From: Macrocystis pyrifera
Lineage: Eukaryota; Sar; Phaeophyceae; Laminariales; Laminariaceae
Direction of reading: 5' to 3'
Length of the DNA: 64,000 bases
Assembly: GCA_031763025.1 (NCBI GenBank)
Contig: JASSKH010000010.1
Location: 4,149,901 to 4,213,900 of the forward strand
Made by a program: the position numbers and the translations under genes
Part shown: positions 10,885 to 22,549 of the stretch, piece by piece
Layout of the letters: each line of letters begins with the position of its first letter
Position numbering within the stretch: position 1 is the first letter of the stretch
The notes under the pieces: model-generated
What the model was told of the DNA's origin: nothing
Database searches by the model: none
What the model saw: the letters and a program-made list of their open reading frames with translations, nothing else

Positions 10885-11210
10885 CTTGTTTCCACCCCGA
10901 AATTCGGCATAGCAATTTGAAGACCAAAAATATGCACTGTTGTGACCACTGAATTTGTATTCGTATCGGATCTCTCGGGGATTCAATAATCGGCACGGAC
11001 ACTGGTTGCGCTGGATGTCGACGGACACAGAAAGAACAAGAACAAACACACACCTGACATGTTTTTTCCAGACAGTGTTTTCTGGTTGATACTTCATCAT
11101 CATTTGAAGACGAAAAATCTGGATGAAATGCCTTGTCCAACAGAAGGAGCTTTCTAGTAGCAGGTGCCACCACTACTTGCTTGTGCTGATGATGCACGGA
11201 GGGGTGGACA
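10885..11210. repeat. Unit 0 of a ~270-bp tandem family, with insertion
   Basis: Contains GAAATTCGGCATAGCAATTTGAAGAC near 10,899-10,925 (written here as one block of the family) and, further on, the AGACGAAAAATCTGGATG and GTAGCAGGTGCCACC blocks of the array at 11.5-14.2 kb. The two parts are separated by dispersed repeat D (GGCACGGACACTGGTTG near 10,991). Confidence 0.5.
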
Positions 11211-11270
11211 GACCTTGATAGTAGATCTTTATGGGGGTTTTGTGTTGGACGCCTGAAGCTGACCCTCCGA

Positions 11271-11304
11271 CCCGAACCCTAACCCTAACCCTAACCCGAA
11301 CCCT
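11271..11304 (-). repeat. Interstitial telomere-type repeat (CCCTAA orientation)
   Basis: Five to six CCCTAA or CCCGAA units. The orientation is opposite to the tract at 10,643, giving the head-to-head order TTAGGG then CCCTAA with about 570 bp between. Confidence 0.75.
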
Positions 11305-11514
11305 ATGCCAGTGGTCAGTGCTGGGATGCTGTGCTTGTTAAGACTCTAGGTTGGCTCGGCCGGCGTGGATGCTGAGCTTGGGAAGACTCTAGGTTGATTC
11401 GGGAGGACTCGGGATGCTATGGCTGGGAAAGACTCGAAAGTTGATTATGCCGCGTAAAACATACCCCTAGCCAATCAGAGTGCCTAATTAGCTACCTCAG
11501 GAAGATCTACTATT

Positions 11515-11723
11515 ATCCTTTGTCCACTACTGGATGTACGACATCTACAGCAGCAGTGTTTCTCCAGCAACAAAACAGCAGCAGCAGTGTAGCAGTTGGC
11601 CGCACGAGGCCAGGGTCAGCATCGCTGTACGCTCGGCTTGTCAATCTAACCCTTGAACCCTGTGCACACGTACATACTCGATTTTGTCCTGTGTTGGTTC
11701 CGAACTCGAAATTCGGCATAATG
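11515..11723. repeat. Tandem family unit 1, left part
   Basis: Shares TGTACGACATCTACAGCAG, CGAGGCCAGGGTCAGC and CGAAATTCGGCAT with the units at 13.6-14.2 kb. It is split from its continuation by the 1.9-kb element that begins at 11,724. Confidence 0.7.
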
Positions 11724-13607
11724 TTCACACCTCGGATAACGTAACACTCGGATAACACCTATCTACGTTATGGGGCCTACATAACACAGGAACGTGGTGA
11801 CGTACTACAGTAACATAGTGTTAGCACTGGAGGAGCGATCACGGTAACGCGGTAACACATTGTTAACTGGAAACCCACGAACGTGCACGAGCCTTAACGT
11901 TATGTTGCTGCTCGGTCTCGTCCAGCTCTGGTACAGTAACATTATGTTATGCCGTGATCAGTCCTTGAACTAACACCATAACACAGTGTTAGGCTTCGAT
12001 CAAACACGTACGTTATCACTCTAACATGCCCAGATCGATATCCGCATATTTACAAACACGATAACATAATGTTATTGTCGACGCAGCGTTAGACGTAACA
12101 CAATAACATTATGTTACCCTTAGGAGGAGTGTTATACATAACACCCTAACATAGCATTATCATGTTCGCCGGCACTACTGCAGTGACACATAACGTTGTG
12201 TTACAGATAACGCACTAACGTAACATAACGCAATGGCCAGCACTACTAACATCACGTTATCTGGATCCCCCATCTGATTGCCTTAGGGTCGGATAACGTA
12301 ACACTTAACGTACGTTAGATACGTTACAGTCTTAGCCCGCCCATACGTAACATTATATGTTAGGATGTTAGCCTAAATGCGGAAGTCTCTGTAACATTAT
12401 GTTACGATGTTACCGTCAGTAAAGATCTGACGGTAACATTCCGTTACCGTGTTATTAATACGTTAAAAACCAATCCGGGTCTAACTTTATGTTACTGAGT
12501 TACCGTTGGGGCCGAAGTCGTTCTAACGTAATGTTACTACGTTACCCTTTGGATCTTCCCGAGATCTAACATGCGTTACCTGTGTTAGTGGTAAAGCGGG
12601 CGTGCGGGAGTAACATAGCGTAGCCGTGTTATCCAATTTCGCCGACATCCCAGCAGGGGATAGCTACAAAAATATCCCGTAGGGGAGGATAGCATGGCAT
12701 CCCCGGTAAAAAAAACGCCTCCATATTTTAAAACTCCAAAGGATATTTAGGAGGGACCCCCGCAAAGGAACGCCTCATTTTTTGTGGAAACCCCGCCAGT
12801 ACGTTATCCATCTATAACGCAATCTGCACACTCGCGCGTACGAGTTAACACGGCAGTAACATATTGTTGACTTTAGATTGGGGGTGTACGTTATCTACTA
12901 ACTTGTGTCACTACATACATTGCATACGAGTTAACAACATTAACATAATGCTATTAATAGTGTTTTATCGATCATATACGTTATCCGTTTGACGTATGCT
13001 ATGTTGTTATGGTAGCAAGACTTCCGTAATACCATCACATAACCTCGCTCGAAACGGACTGCTGTTGCGGCTCATACGGTAACATAATGTTAACGTTGTA
13101 TTGACCATATACGTCATCCCTCTAACGTGTGTTACAAAACATAGTGTTATGTACGCGTTTACTTGGCCGTGTACGTTATCCGTCGAAAGGGTGTTACGGT
13201 AGCACGAAGAATCCCGCTGACACACTAACATTACGTTACTCGCTACGGGCTGATGCCGCTAACACGGTAACAACATAATGCTAACGTTTGATTGACCATG
13301 TACGTTATCCCTTCAACGTGTGTTACGATAGCCACCAGGAATCCCGCTAACACGCTAATTTAGTGTTACTCGCTATGGGCTGCATACCCTAACACCGTAA
13401 CACATATACTGCGGTCAGTACGAGATCAAGGTAACACACTAACATAATGTTACTCGATCGCCCGCCGATATCATAACACACTAACACTATGTTATCACAA
13501 AATCCAGAAAGTAGTTAACGTACAGTAGTAACGTAATGTTACGGGTTTTTTCGCTGACGCCTAACATCAACATAAATCGTTAAGTGTTACGTTATCCGAG
13601 GTGTGAA
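11724..13607. mobile_element. 1.9-kb TIR element packed with TAACATAATGTTA words
   Basis: The two ends (11,724-11,748 and 13,583-13,607) are a perfect 25-bp inverted repeat starting TTCACACCTCGG. Between them some 30 words of the type TAACATAATGTTA, GTAACATTATGTTAC or halves of it recur every 40-70 bp. The middle (about 12,640-12,840) is free of the word. On the right side a 130-200-bp module (GTACGTTATCC, GAATCCCGCTAACAC, ACTCGCTA) recurs. No protein frame is present. Target duplications are unclear. It sits within a tandem repeat unit, so it is inserted. I infer a non-autonomous DNA transposon whose word may be a protein binding site. Confidence 0.65.
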
Positions 13608-14220
13608 TAGTTTGAAGACGAAAAATCTGCACCCGACATGCTCTGTCCAAGAGAGAGAACTTCTCGTAGCAGGTAGCAGGTGCCACCACTACTACTTGCT
13701 TGTAGTGATGTACGACATCTACAGCAGCAGTGTTTCTCCAGCAACAAAACAGCAGCAGCAGTAGCAGTAGGACGCACGAGGCCAGGGTCAGCGTCGCAGT
13801 ACGCTCGGCTTGTCAATCTAACCCTCGAACCCTTTTGCACGTACTCGATTTAGTCCTGTGTTGGTTTGGAACAAGAAATTCGGCATGATTAATTTGAAGA
13901 CGAAAAATCTGCACCCGACATGCTCGGTCAAGAGAAAGAACTTCCCGTAGCAGGTAGCAGGTGTGTCACCGCTACTACTGATGTACGACATCTACAGCAT
14001 AGCTTCTCCAGCAGCTAAACAGCGGCAGCAGTAGCAGTAGGACACGAGGCCAGGGTCAGCGTCGCAGTACGCTCGGCGTGTGTGTGAACCCTTCGTACAT
14101 GTGTTTCCTGGTTCCAAACTCAAAATTTCAAGACGAAAAATCTACAACCTGGCGTGGGTCCAACAGAGCTTCTAGCAGTGCCACCACTACTACTGCTGTA
14201 CAACCACTACAGCACACCTT
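13608..14220. repeat. Tandem family, units 1 (right part), 2 and 3
   Basis: Three successive, increasingly diverged units starting at AAGACGAAAAATCTGCAC (about 13,615, 13,895) and AAGACGAAAAATCTACAA (14,130). Each has the GTAGCAGGTG and ACGACATCTACAGCA blocks. The period is about 270 bp, shrinking in the last unit. Confidence 0.7.
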
Positions 14221-14620
14221 CTCCTGCTTCTTCTCCGTCCCCTCATCAGTAGGAGAGTGGGCCTGATAAAACCACCTGCAGCATGTCTCGGGGTTTCGTT
14301 AGGTAGAACTCAAAAAGCAAAATATTGGTGTTTGGTTGGTTCTGTGTTTTTTCAACATGGCCCAGCACAAACATGTGCGTACACACGTTGCCGCACCTAG
14401 CTCGACCAGCTGTGAACGACTTACCACCGCACCAGCACGAGAAGGTTTTGTTTGTGTGTGCGCGTGCACAGAGCCCGCCGGGACTGGAATTGGTGCTGTG
14501 TGCGTTGAGCGCGGTGGTCAAACGTGGCCCAAAAAAATGTTGAATCACACCCACACCCACACACACATACAGAAAAACTCAAAACAAGGCACCCCACCAC
14601 CCTCGTATCCGAGCCGCTAT

Positions 14621-14697
14621 GAAGAGGCTTTTTTTTTTCTTGGAAAAATCCAAGAAAAAAAAGGCTCGCGCGCTCTGCGCGCGAAGCGCGCCTCACT
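14621..14697. repeat. Hairpin followed by GC palindrome
   Basis: A near-perfect A/T-rich inverted repeat (TTTTTTTCTTGGA and its complement around 14,630-14,661) is followed at once by CGCGCGCTCTGCGCGCGAAG. Strong cruciform potential; no function is assigned. Confidence 0.6.
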
Positions 14698-16619
14698 ATT
14701 ATAGTAAGAAAGCCAACTTGAGATTGAGAGTAAAACAAGAAATTCGAGATTCGTTACATTGAAATCGGTTCAGCCCGTGGGCCAGCTTTCCTTTTTCTTA
14801 TTAGGTACCTGTTATTATACCAGGCAGGTATCCTGTACTGGTGTACCGTCAAGAGTTCTCTACATACGTGTTCCCTATTGAGACGCACACCCGTTTATTT
14901 TGCAGGCGGGTTGACAGCCAGCATCGCTCGTCTTTCGTTGGTGGGCATCTTCCTGGCGCTTCCCAAATGCCGGTAATAGGGGTTGGCCCTGGTAGCTCCA
15001 GCCACAATTCAGCAGTGTGCACTGGCTGCGTCGTATGTCAATATACTGGACCCGAACAGCAGTGCACTGGTCGCGGCTAACCCGCGAACTCGCGACCCCC
15101 GCCCCCCCTCGGCTGGTAAGGGGGGGCCGTCGGAGGCGCCTCCGCTGGAGGCGCCCTGTCGGAGGGGTGTTTTTACGTGTTTTGTTCTCACTAGAGCAAA
15201 AAAATACGTTGATTGCGGGCCATGTTTCAAAGGGAATTTGGCCGTAGACTGACCAAGGAACAGTGAGGAAACGCGGACGAAGTACGTGTGGTGGTACAGG
15301 AGTGTGCAGACTAACTATGATACTGCACATTATGAAGCACGCTGCCTGGGTAATGCGAGGCTGGAACAAAGTAGGTGTTCTCGTACTCTAGAATCAGGTT
15401 CGGAAGTGCGTGATACCGAATCGCGGCCCCAGAGTGATACATTTTTTGTTCGAAAATGAACATTTTACACAGATTTCCAAAAAAGAAAAAAAGGGCTCGA
15501 AGTTATCGTTCGAGATTCCTTGAGCTGAATACTACAATGTCGTCCCCTTTTAGAACTGCAGTCCCGTTTTGGGGACAAATCAGTCAAAATCAAGGCCCCA
15601 GGGGCGCCGTCAGGATTCACATAGCCCACGCCATCTGTGGTCGCGGCGGCTTGGTCCATCGCGTTCAGCGTCTCCTCCGTCTTTTCGTCTCTGCCCCTCT
15701 CGCTGTTGTGCGTGCCCTACTGGCTCTTCGCCATACATTTCGATGGGTTTCAGCCAGGTCATTCGGCTTTAGATGGTAAATAGTCAAAATACTGGCAACC
15801 CTGGCACCTTCCTCAGCCAGTGCAGTGATACTGGCGGTACATGCTTGACCAGGGCCCAGCCCTAACGAATACTGTATTACGTACGTAGTACGTAGGTAGC
15901 CCATTCCGTCCTTGATCCCATACAATCAAATATGTCAGGAGGCATGTCAAGCACGGGAAAACGTGCGCTGTCAAGGGTCCAGAGCTGAATGTTTCACACT
16001 AAAACTTACCGCAGTAGTTTGATGTCAGCCAGGGAAGATGAAGGCAGACTGTCCAGGGAGTGTGCTGTCTCCTGACGGCTTTGCCTACCGGTACAGCGGT
16101 TAGTGCAGTGGTGGAAATGCGCAGAGCGCCTGCATGTTGGTCCGAATATATGTCCCATACGTATCCCTTCTCGGTTCCAATTGATTGGCCGCGCTTTTGC
16201 ACTTCTTCCATTGTTGTGGTTTCTACGAAGAGTTTGCACACGACGGACTGATCACGAGCGAGATAACCTGAATCCTAGCTTACGTGCCTGCCGCTTTGAG
16301 ATGCCTTTCAGGACTTGTTTTTCCGTGACGTGTGCTACGACAAAATTAGCAGCTTGTGGCCAGTTTTTTATATTGTGCTTTTTTTTACTGGCTGGACCCC
16401 TTAACCCAATATTGGTGGTAACCAATTTTGTTGGAATACCATCGGCTTTTGACATTATTCTTCGTGATGCATGCCCATGCACGGGTTGTATGCTTTTTCG
16501 TCGGGCTGAACTTTTCATCTTTTTCTCTGATTCAATGTCAGGGTGGGGTGTAGGGCTCGGAGCCTCCTGAAGTTGTAGGGTGCAACCCTATCGTGGCTTG
16601 CGTCTTTAAGTTCAGATCC
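14698..16619. other. Non-coding stretch with repeats
   Basis: No gene is supported. It includes a GC palindrome (GGAGGCGCCTCC near 15,134), half of MITE-B (about 15,547-15,600) and dispersed repeat E copy 2 (15,930-16,080) with its TACCGCAGTA word at 16,007-16,016. Confidence 0.5.
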
Positions 16620-16800
16620 AACCCAGCAGGGAACAGGTCCTAGATCGTGGGGATTTTTTCGACTCCCACTCGGCAACATGAGCTAGATCATACAGATCAT
16701 ACAGATCAGTAATGTGTCAATCTATCTGCCCTGAAATATCCAGATCATGAAGGGGGGTTCGGTGATCTTCCCTATGTGTGGAAGGATGTATATTTTGTAG
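16620..16800. repeat. Dispersed repeat F, copy 1
   Basis: Shares GAGCTAGATCAT, TATCTGCC, TGAAATATC and GATCATGA blocks with 18,410-18,560. A shorter match lies near 57,945. Confidence 0.55.
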
Positions 16801-17227
16801 TCTTGGGGCAAAAGACGGGGCGGGGGGTGCATGAAAACGGCTATTCCCAACCCTATACCTGGTAGTCTTTCACTGCTACCAGGTACTGTACTGATGCACG
16901 TACAATAGTACCGGTGTTATCATAGGCTAATTATTGCGCAGGTAGACCCCCGGCAAAAGACTGACAACCTGTCAGTGTTTTTGTTGCCCTCGCACAGCAG
17001 TACCTGCCCTATCTGCCCGACTTGTTCGGTTTGTCTCAGTTCTGTTACGCTGCTCGTGTGCCTAACAAAGAAATGCCGACCCGAACCGCCCTTCCCCCCC
17101 CCCCCTCCTCGTCTCGCCCCGCCCCCCTCTCAACGACGCCCACCATGGCACGACAACAACAACAACAACGACGATGCCGGCGACGACGATGCCGGCGACG
17201 CCAACAACAACAACAACAACGAAAACA

Positions 17228-17421
17228 TGAATAACGAATATCACCAACAACAATACCAATACCGACACCAACATCTGCACCACCACCAAATACAACGACA
17301 ACCCCACCACCACCTCCACCACACCATTAATACCAAACACCAACACCAGTACACGTCATTGAGGGACGCCACCATCAGCCTGATCGACGGCAAGGTCAGG
17401 CACGACTACGACCGCCCCAAG
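17228..17421 (+). CDS. Possible upstream exon, His/Gln/Asn-rich (same gene as 22.5-29.9 kb?)
   Basis: Frame from an ATG at 17,228 to a donor GTGAGC at 17,422, phase 0; the open frame extends further upstream through an Asn/Asp-rich low-complexity stretch. The end reads TSLRDATISLIDGKVRHDYD and looks like real protein. I do not recognise it. It could be the first coding exon of the TPR-LRR gene or of a separate gene; the true start may lie in an earlier exon. Confidence 0.4.
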
Positions 17422-18409
17422 GTGAGCCTTCTGCATCGCCATGTCGTCCTCTGTTGTGCTCGCACCGCCATTTGGCACGCTCGATCTGCAATTTCTCGAT
17501 GATCGATTGCTCCATAAGCGTAGCCCACCAGAGGTTGTACGAGCACGCAACGATGTGGAGACCTTTGAAACATGCCATTCTCTCTCTGACTGACAACAAA
17601 CCCTTTTTTTTTTTTTTTTTCTCGTACACTTTGTACAATCTCTCGTTTTGGGACTTGGGAGGGAAAAAGCGACTTTTGGACTTGAGAGGAAACGAGTGAT
17701 GACGGAAACACATGACTGAAGACAGCGTCGGCCATGGTTGGTTGGTAGATGACGCGTTCGGTGTCCGGACTATATGTTACTAACGAAATGCATGGAGAGT
17801 CGCGCGTACGCACGACGCGGGCGCAGTTTGGTCCTATTTGATACTCTTGCTGCCGCCACTGCTGCTGTTGCTGCTGTTGCTGCTGCTGCTGCTGCGCGCC
17901 CGCGTTTCAGTCGCAAGTGAACGGTTGATTGGACCACACTCGGTAAGTTTTGGTGGTGGCTATCTCCGTGTCCCATAAGAGTCAACACGTCGTTGGTGCT
18001 GCTGCTGTATGTTTTGTTGGTTTTATCGAATGGCGAAAGCCTCCATGATTACGTTAAGGTTCACGCGTCGAACATATCGTAATCTCGGTGAGAGGCGTTC
18101 TACGGTAGAGGTCCACCCTAATTTTTCTGAGGCTCCTCACTTGACCTTAAGGAGCTCCATACCTCACCCGAAAACTGACTCCAGCTAAAATTAGATCGCA
18201 TCCCGCGATGAATAATCCCATGACCCAGGTATAAAAAAACGTCATTTTTCGAAACAAGACTGGCATTCCGACGATTTTGGGTTAAGGGACCCCGTCATTC
18301 AGAAAAAGTTTTGGCGGAAGTGTGCTACCTCTACCTTGAGCGCGCCGTAATCTAGTTCCTCACTTGCCGTTGTGAGAGTTTGTGCAGGATCTGCACAGTA
18401 CAGACACGA

Positions 18410-18560
18410 TCCTGAAAACGTGTGCTAGACCATGCAGATTGTACGGATCCCGCCTGGCAATATGGTGAGCTAGATCATGCAAGTCTGGGAACATATCTGC
18501 CTTGAAATATCTGGATCATGAGGTGAGAATCGATGATTCGTCCGATGTGTTCAAGGTTGG
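18410..18560. repeat. Dispersed repeat F, copy 2
   Basis: Relative of 16,620-16,800, lying in the presumed intron between 17,422 and 18,891. Confidence 0.5.
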
Positions 18561-18891
18561 CTGATTTTCGACCACAGGAGGGGGGGGGGAAGGGACGGGA
18601 ATGCGCGGAGGGCGAGAAAATACTTTGGCCAAACGATGTCTCGAAAGCGCTCACAGCTCACAGCCAAGGTCGACGATGCGTTCCTCCCGGTGAAGAAAGT
18701 CTACCAGGTATAACCGAAAGTGCCGCGAATTTTCTGACGTTCGGTTCTGGCGCGCTCTTCCAAAGCTGCCGGGTTTCCTCTTTACGCGTACGATGGCGTG
18801 TTTCGACGGTGTGCGCGCCCCTCACTTCCCCGCCGCCGTATTTCCCCCAGGCCCTGCGCGCACGCCGAATGCGGAGGGGATGCACTGGCAG

Positions 18892-18960
18892 AAGGCGAGC
18901 CTGCGGACTGGGGAGTCTCTCGACAACCTCCGCGAGCTGCTGAAGAAAGCGGGAGGCAAG
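18892..18960 (+). CDS. Possible exon, coiled-coil start
   Basis: Reads ASLRTGESLDNLRELLKKAG and ends at a GTAAGG donor, phase 0. The acceptor could be the CTGGCAG at 18,885-18,891, which keeps phase 0 with 17,421. The better pyrimidine tract at 18,850 would need a different upstream phase. The leucine spacing suggests a helix. Not recognised. Confidence 0.45.
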
Positions 18961-19688
18961 GTAAGGTTAAGGTTAACCCCACTAGTGCAGCCGCACCCAC
19001 GTTTTTGAAGACATACAGCTTGAAATGAGGCTGACTGTTTCGTATATTTCACCCGATTTTGGACAAAGGAATTTGGGCCAGTTTGCCATCCGTTAGAAAT
19101 CGAGCCTGCAAAATCGGCCAACCCCACTATAGTATATATCTCTCGAAGGTCGATAAAAACAGCTCATTGAGAGAGCAGGGGGTGGTTTTTAACATCTCCG
19201 GGAGAAAAAGCCTGCGAGGTGTTCAACATTCCTGTTTCGGTTTCGTCTGCCATGAAAAGCCTGCGAGGTATTGAACATTCCTGTTTCGATTTCGTCTGCC
19301 ATGAGAGTTAGCCTCAGTGTGGGATGCGTAAAAGGTTAGTCATTTAGAACTCACCCGGGATGAAAACAAAAAGTCCTTCTTCCGCCCGACTCGCCTTCCT
19401 TTCTCGACCGTCTCGAGGTTGTTGTCGACGCCATATGTATTGTATTTCCGTCCCTCTCGTCTACAATAACCTGGCTGTGGTTACTTTTCCCCCCTCCTCC
19501 CTGGCCTGCAAACCAGCACGCCGCACACGAGCGGCTGCTATATAAACGTGAGTAGCGCCGTCAATTTTGCGGCTTCAAGAGGAAGCGATGGCCTCTTAAG
19601 TATGTAAAAATTGAGATTCAGAGTAGGTTCTCCTGGGCCCATCCTGTTCCTGACGCTCATTTGTTTTTTGTTTGTTTCGACCCCGCAG

Positions 19689-19860
19689 CGCGCCGCCGAC
19701 TACGACGGGCTCAACCGCAGGATAGAGGACCTGCAGGACAGCCTTAAGGGAGTCCGAACCTCCCTCGTGCTGGCGGTGCGGACCGTGCGCGTCACGGGCT
19801 ACGGAGAGGAGATGCAGGAGTTCCGGCTTCTGCCGCGCAGCCGGGCTGGAGAGTGGGAGG
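19689..19860 (+). CDS. Possible exon, coiled-coil continuation
   Basis: A strong acceptor (TTTGTTTCGACCCCGCAG) opens a phase-0 frame that joins the exon ending at 18,960. It reads YDGLNRRIEDLQDSLKGVR and continues with a hydrophobic LVLAVRTVRV stretch. The frame stays open to 19,991 but becomes low complexity after about 19,850. The donor is not resolved, so the end is approximate. Confidence 0.45.
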
Positions 19861-20306
19861 GGGGGGGGCAGGGGACGGACGATGTTTTTTCGGGGCTACG
19901 TCTCCGGTCCCCCTGCGGGGAAAGCCTCGAGGAATGCACCTGCGGAGCCTCGGCGCCCCCCCTCCGCAACCCATCCAGAAGAGTAGCCTAACCGCGGCAA
20001 TTGAGCTGGGTAGAAAAGAAGCTGCTGCTGCTGCTTCCGCGGCGGCGGTGGTGGGAGGGGCTGGGAGGGGTGTCGACGGCGCGGAGAAGCTGGTGGCACG
20101 GCATCGACATGATGGACGCGGGTGCGAGGAAGTGGACACGATTACCGGTAGGACGGTGCGGGCAGGGATGGGGGGGGGTGAGAACAAGGCTAAAAAGCGG
20201 CGCGTCGTCCTCCGTGGCGGCGACGGAAAAAGTGAACGGGGAGGGGGGGATCGCGGCCAGCACAACGATACGATGCTTTGTTCTTCTTCCCCTTCCTCTC
20301 CAACAG

Positions 20307-20789
20307 CAGCAGCAGCAAGGACAGCAACGGCAGCATCGAGGGAGGTTAGAGGCGACAAGGGCTGGGGCCGACAGACGCACCGAGTTGATATCGGTGAAGC
20401 AAACGGGAGAGGTGACAGTACTGGCGGCAGCGGCGGCTGCGGCGACGACGGCGACGGCTTCAACAGTAGCCTGGACGAAATCAAGCGCCAGATGGGCAAG
20501 AACCCGGCCACGCTCGACCGCAGCCGAGACGCGCTCGAAGAGGAGATCAAGGCCGCCGAAGGGCGGGAGTGGGGAGCCGGCCGCGGCGGGGGAGGAAGAA
20601 GGAGTTCCGGCGTCACCCGCGGCGGTACCTCGACAACGGAAGCATTGTTTTCCATATCGGTGACCGAGAAGAAGTCGGAGGAGGGGAGGTGCAAAAGGAC
20701 GAGGACGGAGGAAGGCCGTAATGGTGCGGGGGAGGGGGGCGCAGGCAGGCAGCGGCGGTGGGGACGCCTATAGAGATGACTCGTCAACG
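20307..20789 (+). CDS. Possible exon(s), charged helix region
   Basis: An acceptor after CTTCCTCTCCAACAG opens a frame containing SSLDEIKRQMGKNPATLDRS then DALEEEIKAAEGREW, plausibly a charged helix. The segment ends at a strong GTAAGC donor at 20,790, where the frame DAYRDDSST is phase 0 and fits the acceptor at 22,549. The helix and DAYRDDSST are in different frames, so a short intron inside (for example near 20,684-20,750) or a sequence error is needed. Product unknown. Confidence 0.4.
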
Positions 20790-21277
20790 GTAAGCGCTTT
20801 CCGTGTTTTGTTCTCGTCGTTGTCGCTGTGTGCTTTTTTCGTTCTTTGTATTATTTTCGCGCACCTGTGCCTTGCTGTTTTTTTTGTACATCCTTGCGGA
20901 TCGGCTTAAGGAATCGGGCCGACAGAAAGAGGAGGCCACACGCGAGCGGTTGGGGGTCTCAGCGGAACCCGCTACTGATACAAGCAGTCGGTTGTCTTGG
21001 TAATTTTTGGCAGCTTATCTTGTTGTTTTTTCGGTTTTTGGGTGTCTTTTGATTGCTCACTCGTATATTGTGCTGGCGCGGTGTAGACAGAGGTCAGCAA
21101 ACAAGAGGCGTAGCTAAGGAACTACACACACAAGGGGCAGGAGAAGTAGATGCGGGCCAGGCCTGCTAGTGATGGGCGTGCGCATTGCTGCTCTGAGCCG
21201 CTGCGTCTTCGGTCTCCCGTTGCTCGCGTCCGGCGTCATCGTACTGCGACCTGGGCACCGAGTGTCAACCTTGACCA

Positions 21278-21480
21278 TTTACCAGTCAATGAATCAACCA
21301 ATGAATCAATCTATGGATCGATCAGTGAAGCAATCAATGAATCCGTCAATCAACCAAACAATAATTCAGTCAGCCAATCTGTCAGTCAGTCAATCAATAA
21401 ACCAATCAACCACTCAACCAACCAATTATCAAGTGATCAGCCAAACGGTCAGGCGACCGACTACTGCAGCCAACCAAACA
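21278..21480. repeat. Degenerate tetranucleotide array (CAAT/CAGT type)
   Basis: Runs of CAATCAAT, CAGTCAGT and CAACCAAC units over 200 bp, lying in the intron. Confidence 0.8.
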
Positions 21481-22009
21481 TTTGAAGTCAAGTATAGTTA
21501 AGCGATATTGTCGAAATGAAGCCAAGGTTTTAAACAGCCCTGTAACGTACGGAAACGTACTTAGCGCCCAAAATGTTGGAGGTGTCCCTGCTAAGAATAG
21601 GAACGATGCTGCCCCTTCTCGAAAGGGCGTGGTCAATTGTCAAATGACTAAAGCAAGCGACTAATGAGTACCCCCCCCCCCCCCCCCCCCCCCTATTATA
21701 TATAGGTTGGGTTGGCGTCGGTTGGCAACGACACTGTAAAACATGCCGCTCACTACGTGAGCTAGACAACCAGGGTACCGTTTTTTTTTTTTTTTTTTTT
21801 TTTTTTGGCAGTCGCCCACAGCTGGTCGTCGAGTTAGATCAATTGTGCGAGGTAAAAGAACCTTTACTTTGCAGAAGAGAATTGATCGTATCACGTAGTG
21901 TTCAAGGTAAGGCACCCAAGAGGCAGTTACATAGTACTCCCATTGCTGTCTCTGGAAGTGGCTACACCGGAAATTTAACTAACTCATTGAAGCTGTCATC
22001 CATATGCAA

Positions 22010-22220
22010 GTCCGCCTCACAAGCGGTTCTTAGTAGGATGCCGCTCACCCTTCGTGCGACTCGCCGGACACCTCACGGCGCTTCGCGCTTGGTGCAAGCA
22101 ATGTCTGCCTGGTCGGTGAAAACCCGACATGCTCCGTCCCGGCATTGTAGGGATGCGAGGACCTATGGTCATACGACTACGGCCATGCATGAGATCGAGT
22201 ACATCTCTCCTGTCGAGTAC

Positions 22221-22292
<72 letters not shown>

Positions 22293-22505
22293 TCATTCGA
22301 TGCTGTCATCCATGTGCAAGTCCGGTTCTTAGTAGGATGCAGTTCACCCTTCATGCGACTCGCCGAACACCTTACATATGTTCGCGCTTGGTGCAAGCGA
22401 TGTCTGCTTGGTCGGTGAAAACCCGACATGCTCCGTCCCATAATTGCAGGAATGCGAGGACCTAGTTGGTCATACGACTACGGCCATGCATGACATGAAT
22501 ACCCC
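22010..22505. repeat. Poly-C-associated repeat, two direct copies
   Basis: Each copy has CACCCTTCRTGCGACTCGCC, TCGGTGAAAACCCGACATG, GGTCATACGACTACGGCCATG and then a long C run. The first C run is 68 C (22,222-22,289). Relatives: 30,520-30,690 (minus), 30,900-30,970 and 58,060-58,210. Confidence 0.75.
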
Positions 22506-22549
22506 CCCGCCCCCCCCTCTCTCCCCCCCGGCCTTGATCGCTCGACCAG

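Larger units (their letters stand above)
20790..22549. other. Intron filled with repeats
   Basis: GTAAGC to CCAG. It contains a degenerate CAAT-type tetranucleotide array (21,278-21,480), a 23-C run (21,671-21,693), a T run near 21,780, and two direct copies of a poly-C-associated repeat (22,010-22,290 and 22,300-22,505). Confidence 0.6.

Noticed and set aside
10600-10949. Frames encoding Gly-Leu or Pro-Asn repeats
   Set aside because: They are translations of the TTAGGG tract and its flanks.
11724-13607. Centromeric satellite or replication origin
   Set aside because: The perfect terminal inverted repeat and the insertion inside another repeat argue for a mobile element; nothing shows centromere or origin function.
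19792-20787. 331-codon open frame on the minus strand
   Set aside because: It is Pro/Ser/Arg-rich and the antisense of GC-rich plus-strand exon material; no domain is seen.
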